DNA from: Lederbergia sp. NSJ-179 | GTDB lineage: Bacteria > Bacillota > Bacilli > Bacillales > Bacillaceae_C | DNA length: 64,000 nt | Direction: 5' to 3' | Assembly: GCF_022867885.1 (NCBI RefSeq) | Contig: NZ_JALIFP010000013.1 | Coordinates: forward strand, 1-64,000 | Shown: positions 62,950-64,000 of the stretch, in pieces | How positions within the stretch are numbered: the stretch's first letter is position 1 | Layout of the letters: each line of letters begins with the position of its first letter | Notes under the pieces: generated by a model | The model's database searches: none | Told to the model about the DNA's origin: nothing | Seen by the model: the letters and a program-made list of their open reading frames with translations, nothing else | Program-made: the position numbers and the translations under genes

Positions 62950-64000
62950 ATGAGACAAGTAAGAATGGGGATTATTGGAGCAGGTTTAAGAAGTGGTATT
63001 GCTAAAAACTGGCATGCTCCAAATGAAGAATCGATTGTTGTGGCTGCAGCAGATGTTTCAGAGGAAAGATTGGCCAAATTTAAACAAGAGATTAATCCAG
63101 ACGCATTTGTGACAACGGATTATCAGGAGTTATTAAAACAAGATGATATTGATGCTGTAGCTGTTCTTTCTCCAGATTATTTACATGAAGAGCATGCCAT
63201 TGCCGCTTTAAAAGCAGGCAAGCATGTGTATTGTGAAAAGCCTTTAGCCATTACGGTCGAGGGCTGTGATCGTATTATTGAAACAGCCAAAGAAACAGGG
63301 AAACATTTGATGGTTGGTTTTAATATGCGCTATATGAGTATGTTTCAGACGATGAAAGGGATCGTGGATTCTGGGATCATCGGTGATATTAAAGCAGTTT
63401 GGGTTCGGCATTTTGTCGGTCTTGGCGGTTATTTTTACTACCATGATTGGCATGGATTGAGCCGGAACACGACTTCCTTACTGTTGCAAAAGGGATCCCA
63501 TGATTTGGATGTGATTCATTGGATTACAGGGAAATATACCCAAAAAGTGTCCGCATTTGGCAGTCTCGATTTCTTTGGAGGGGATATGCCCAATACGTTA
63601 ACATGCCCAGAATGTGATCTAAAGGATACTTGTACCGAATATAGTCCCCATACATTGACGCAATGTGCTTTCCGTGAAGAAATTGATGTGGAAGACAATA
63701 ATATGCTGATTATGGAGCTAGAAGGTGGGATTAAAGCTTCCTATCTACAATGCCATTTTACGCCTGATTATCAACGAAACTATGTATTTATCGGAACAAA
63801 AGGAAGAATGGAAAACTCCGAATTAGAAGGAAAAGTGTATGTAAAGACAAGAAAATCAAATTCTTGGAATGAGCTTAGTGACCAAACCTATGATATTAAA
63901 AAAGAGAGAGGCAGTCATGGAGGAGCAGATCCTAAGATCACAAAAGACTTCATTAATCTAGTTTTACACGATAAACAACCATTAACCTCTCCTGTTGCAG
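62950..64000 (+). CDS. Gfo/Idh/MocA-family oxidoreductase, partial (runs off window)
   Basis: The first 350 residues are present. The Rossmann site is GIIGAGLRSGIAKNW, the family motif is VYCEKPLAITVEG, and the catalytic region is LLLQKGSHDLDVIHW with its His. A four-Cys segment (TCPECDLKDTC...QCAFREE) around residue 220 may bind zinc or iron, which occurs in some members. The NAD-dependent GH109 alpha-N-acetylgalactosaminidases belong to this superfamily, so a glycosidase role is possible in this operon but not shown. ATG 62950 follows GGGAGTG by 6 nt. Confidence 0.88.
   Translation, partial: MRQVRMGIIGAGLRSGIAKNWHAPNEESIVVAAADVSEERLAKFKQEINPDAFVTTDYQELLKQDDIDAVAVLSPDYLHEEHAIAALKAGKHVYCEKPLAITVEGCDRIIETAKETGKHLMVGFNMRYMSMFQTMKGIVDSGIIGDIKAVWVRHFVGLGGYFYYHDWHGLSRNTTSLLLQKGSHDLDVIHWITGKYTQKVSAFGSLDFFGGDMPNTLTCPECDLKDTCTEYSPHTLTQCAFREEIDVEDNNMLIMELEGGIKASYLQCHFTPDYQRNYVFIGTKGRMENSELEGKVYVKTRKSNSWNELSDQTYDIKKERGSHGGADPKITKDFINLVLHDKQPLTSPVA

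Overview
The window looks like part of the chromosome of a low-GC Bacillaceae bacterium (Bacillus sensu lato). Nearly every gene has a strong AGGAGG-type ribosome binding site, TTG and GTG starts are common, and the best-matching families are Bacillus ones (YlbL, TcyP, GltC, YodB-like HxlR, PerR-box katA, PyrR attenuation, preQ1-controlled queCDE). No rRNA or tRNA gene was seen. Species cannot be named from this sequence alone.

Layout. 1-1232 is the cut-off end of an IS1634-type transposase. 1588-5530 is a LacI regulator divergent from an esterase / Gfo-Idh-MocA dehydrogenase / sugar isomerase operon with a perfect LacI-type operator between them. 5657-13205 carries an FAD amine oxidase, a CcpA-controlled secreted glycerophosphodiesterase, katA, gnd and a queuosine operon (queCDE) behind a preQ1 riboswitch. 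13441-23034 carries a PyrR-attenuated uracil permease, pepT, a YodB-like regulator/nitroreductase pair, 6-phosphogluconolactonase, bioY with a BirA operator followed by a broken bioB, and gdhA/gltC. 23211-36551 is mixed housekeeping: a divergent PurC-like protein, a YlbL protease, DUF1002, DUF1646, a frameshifted ATPase, a NERD protein, LD-carboxypeptidase, cystine transporter, YihY, quinone reductase, MFS and a small coiled-coil protein.

36771-55891 is an amino-sugar and cell-wall salvage region: a BadF-type amino-sugar kinase, AnmK, two NamZ exo-muramidases, a lone sugar-binding lipoprotein, a secreted GH18 chitinase-like enzyme, a LplB/YtcP/LipO-type ABC importer without an ATPase gene, MurQ, a beta-lactamase-fold hydrolase, a PIG-L deacetylase homologue and a MurR regulator. 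Neither NamZ nor the AmiE-like hydrolase has a signal peptide, which suggests that imported cell-wall fragments are processed inside the cell. 57389-64000 is a second amino-sugar operon: GntR regulator, AgaS isomerase/deaminase, tagatose-bisphosphate aldolase, a PfkB sugar-phosphate kinase, a cytoplasmic GH123/DUF4091 enzyme and a dehydrogenase cut by the window end. Together these fit breakdown of N-acetylgalactosamine glycans inside the cell.

Between genes lie several families of non-coding tandem repeats with periods of about 21 nt (four arrays) and 52 nt (one array of 16-17 units), and three copies of a two-hairpin motif whose stems covary around fixed RTCCT loops. These are the least explained structures in the window.
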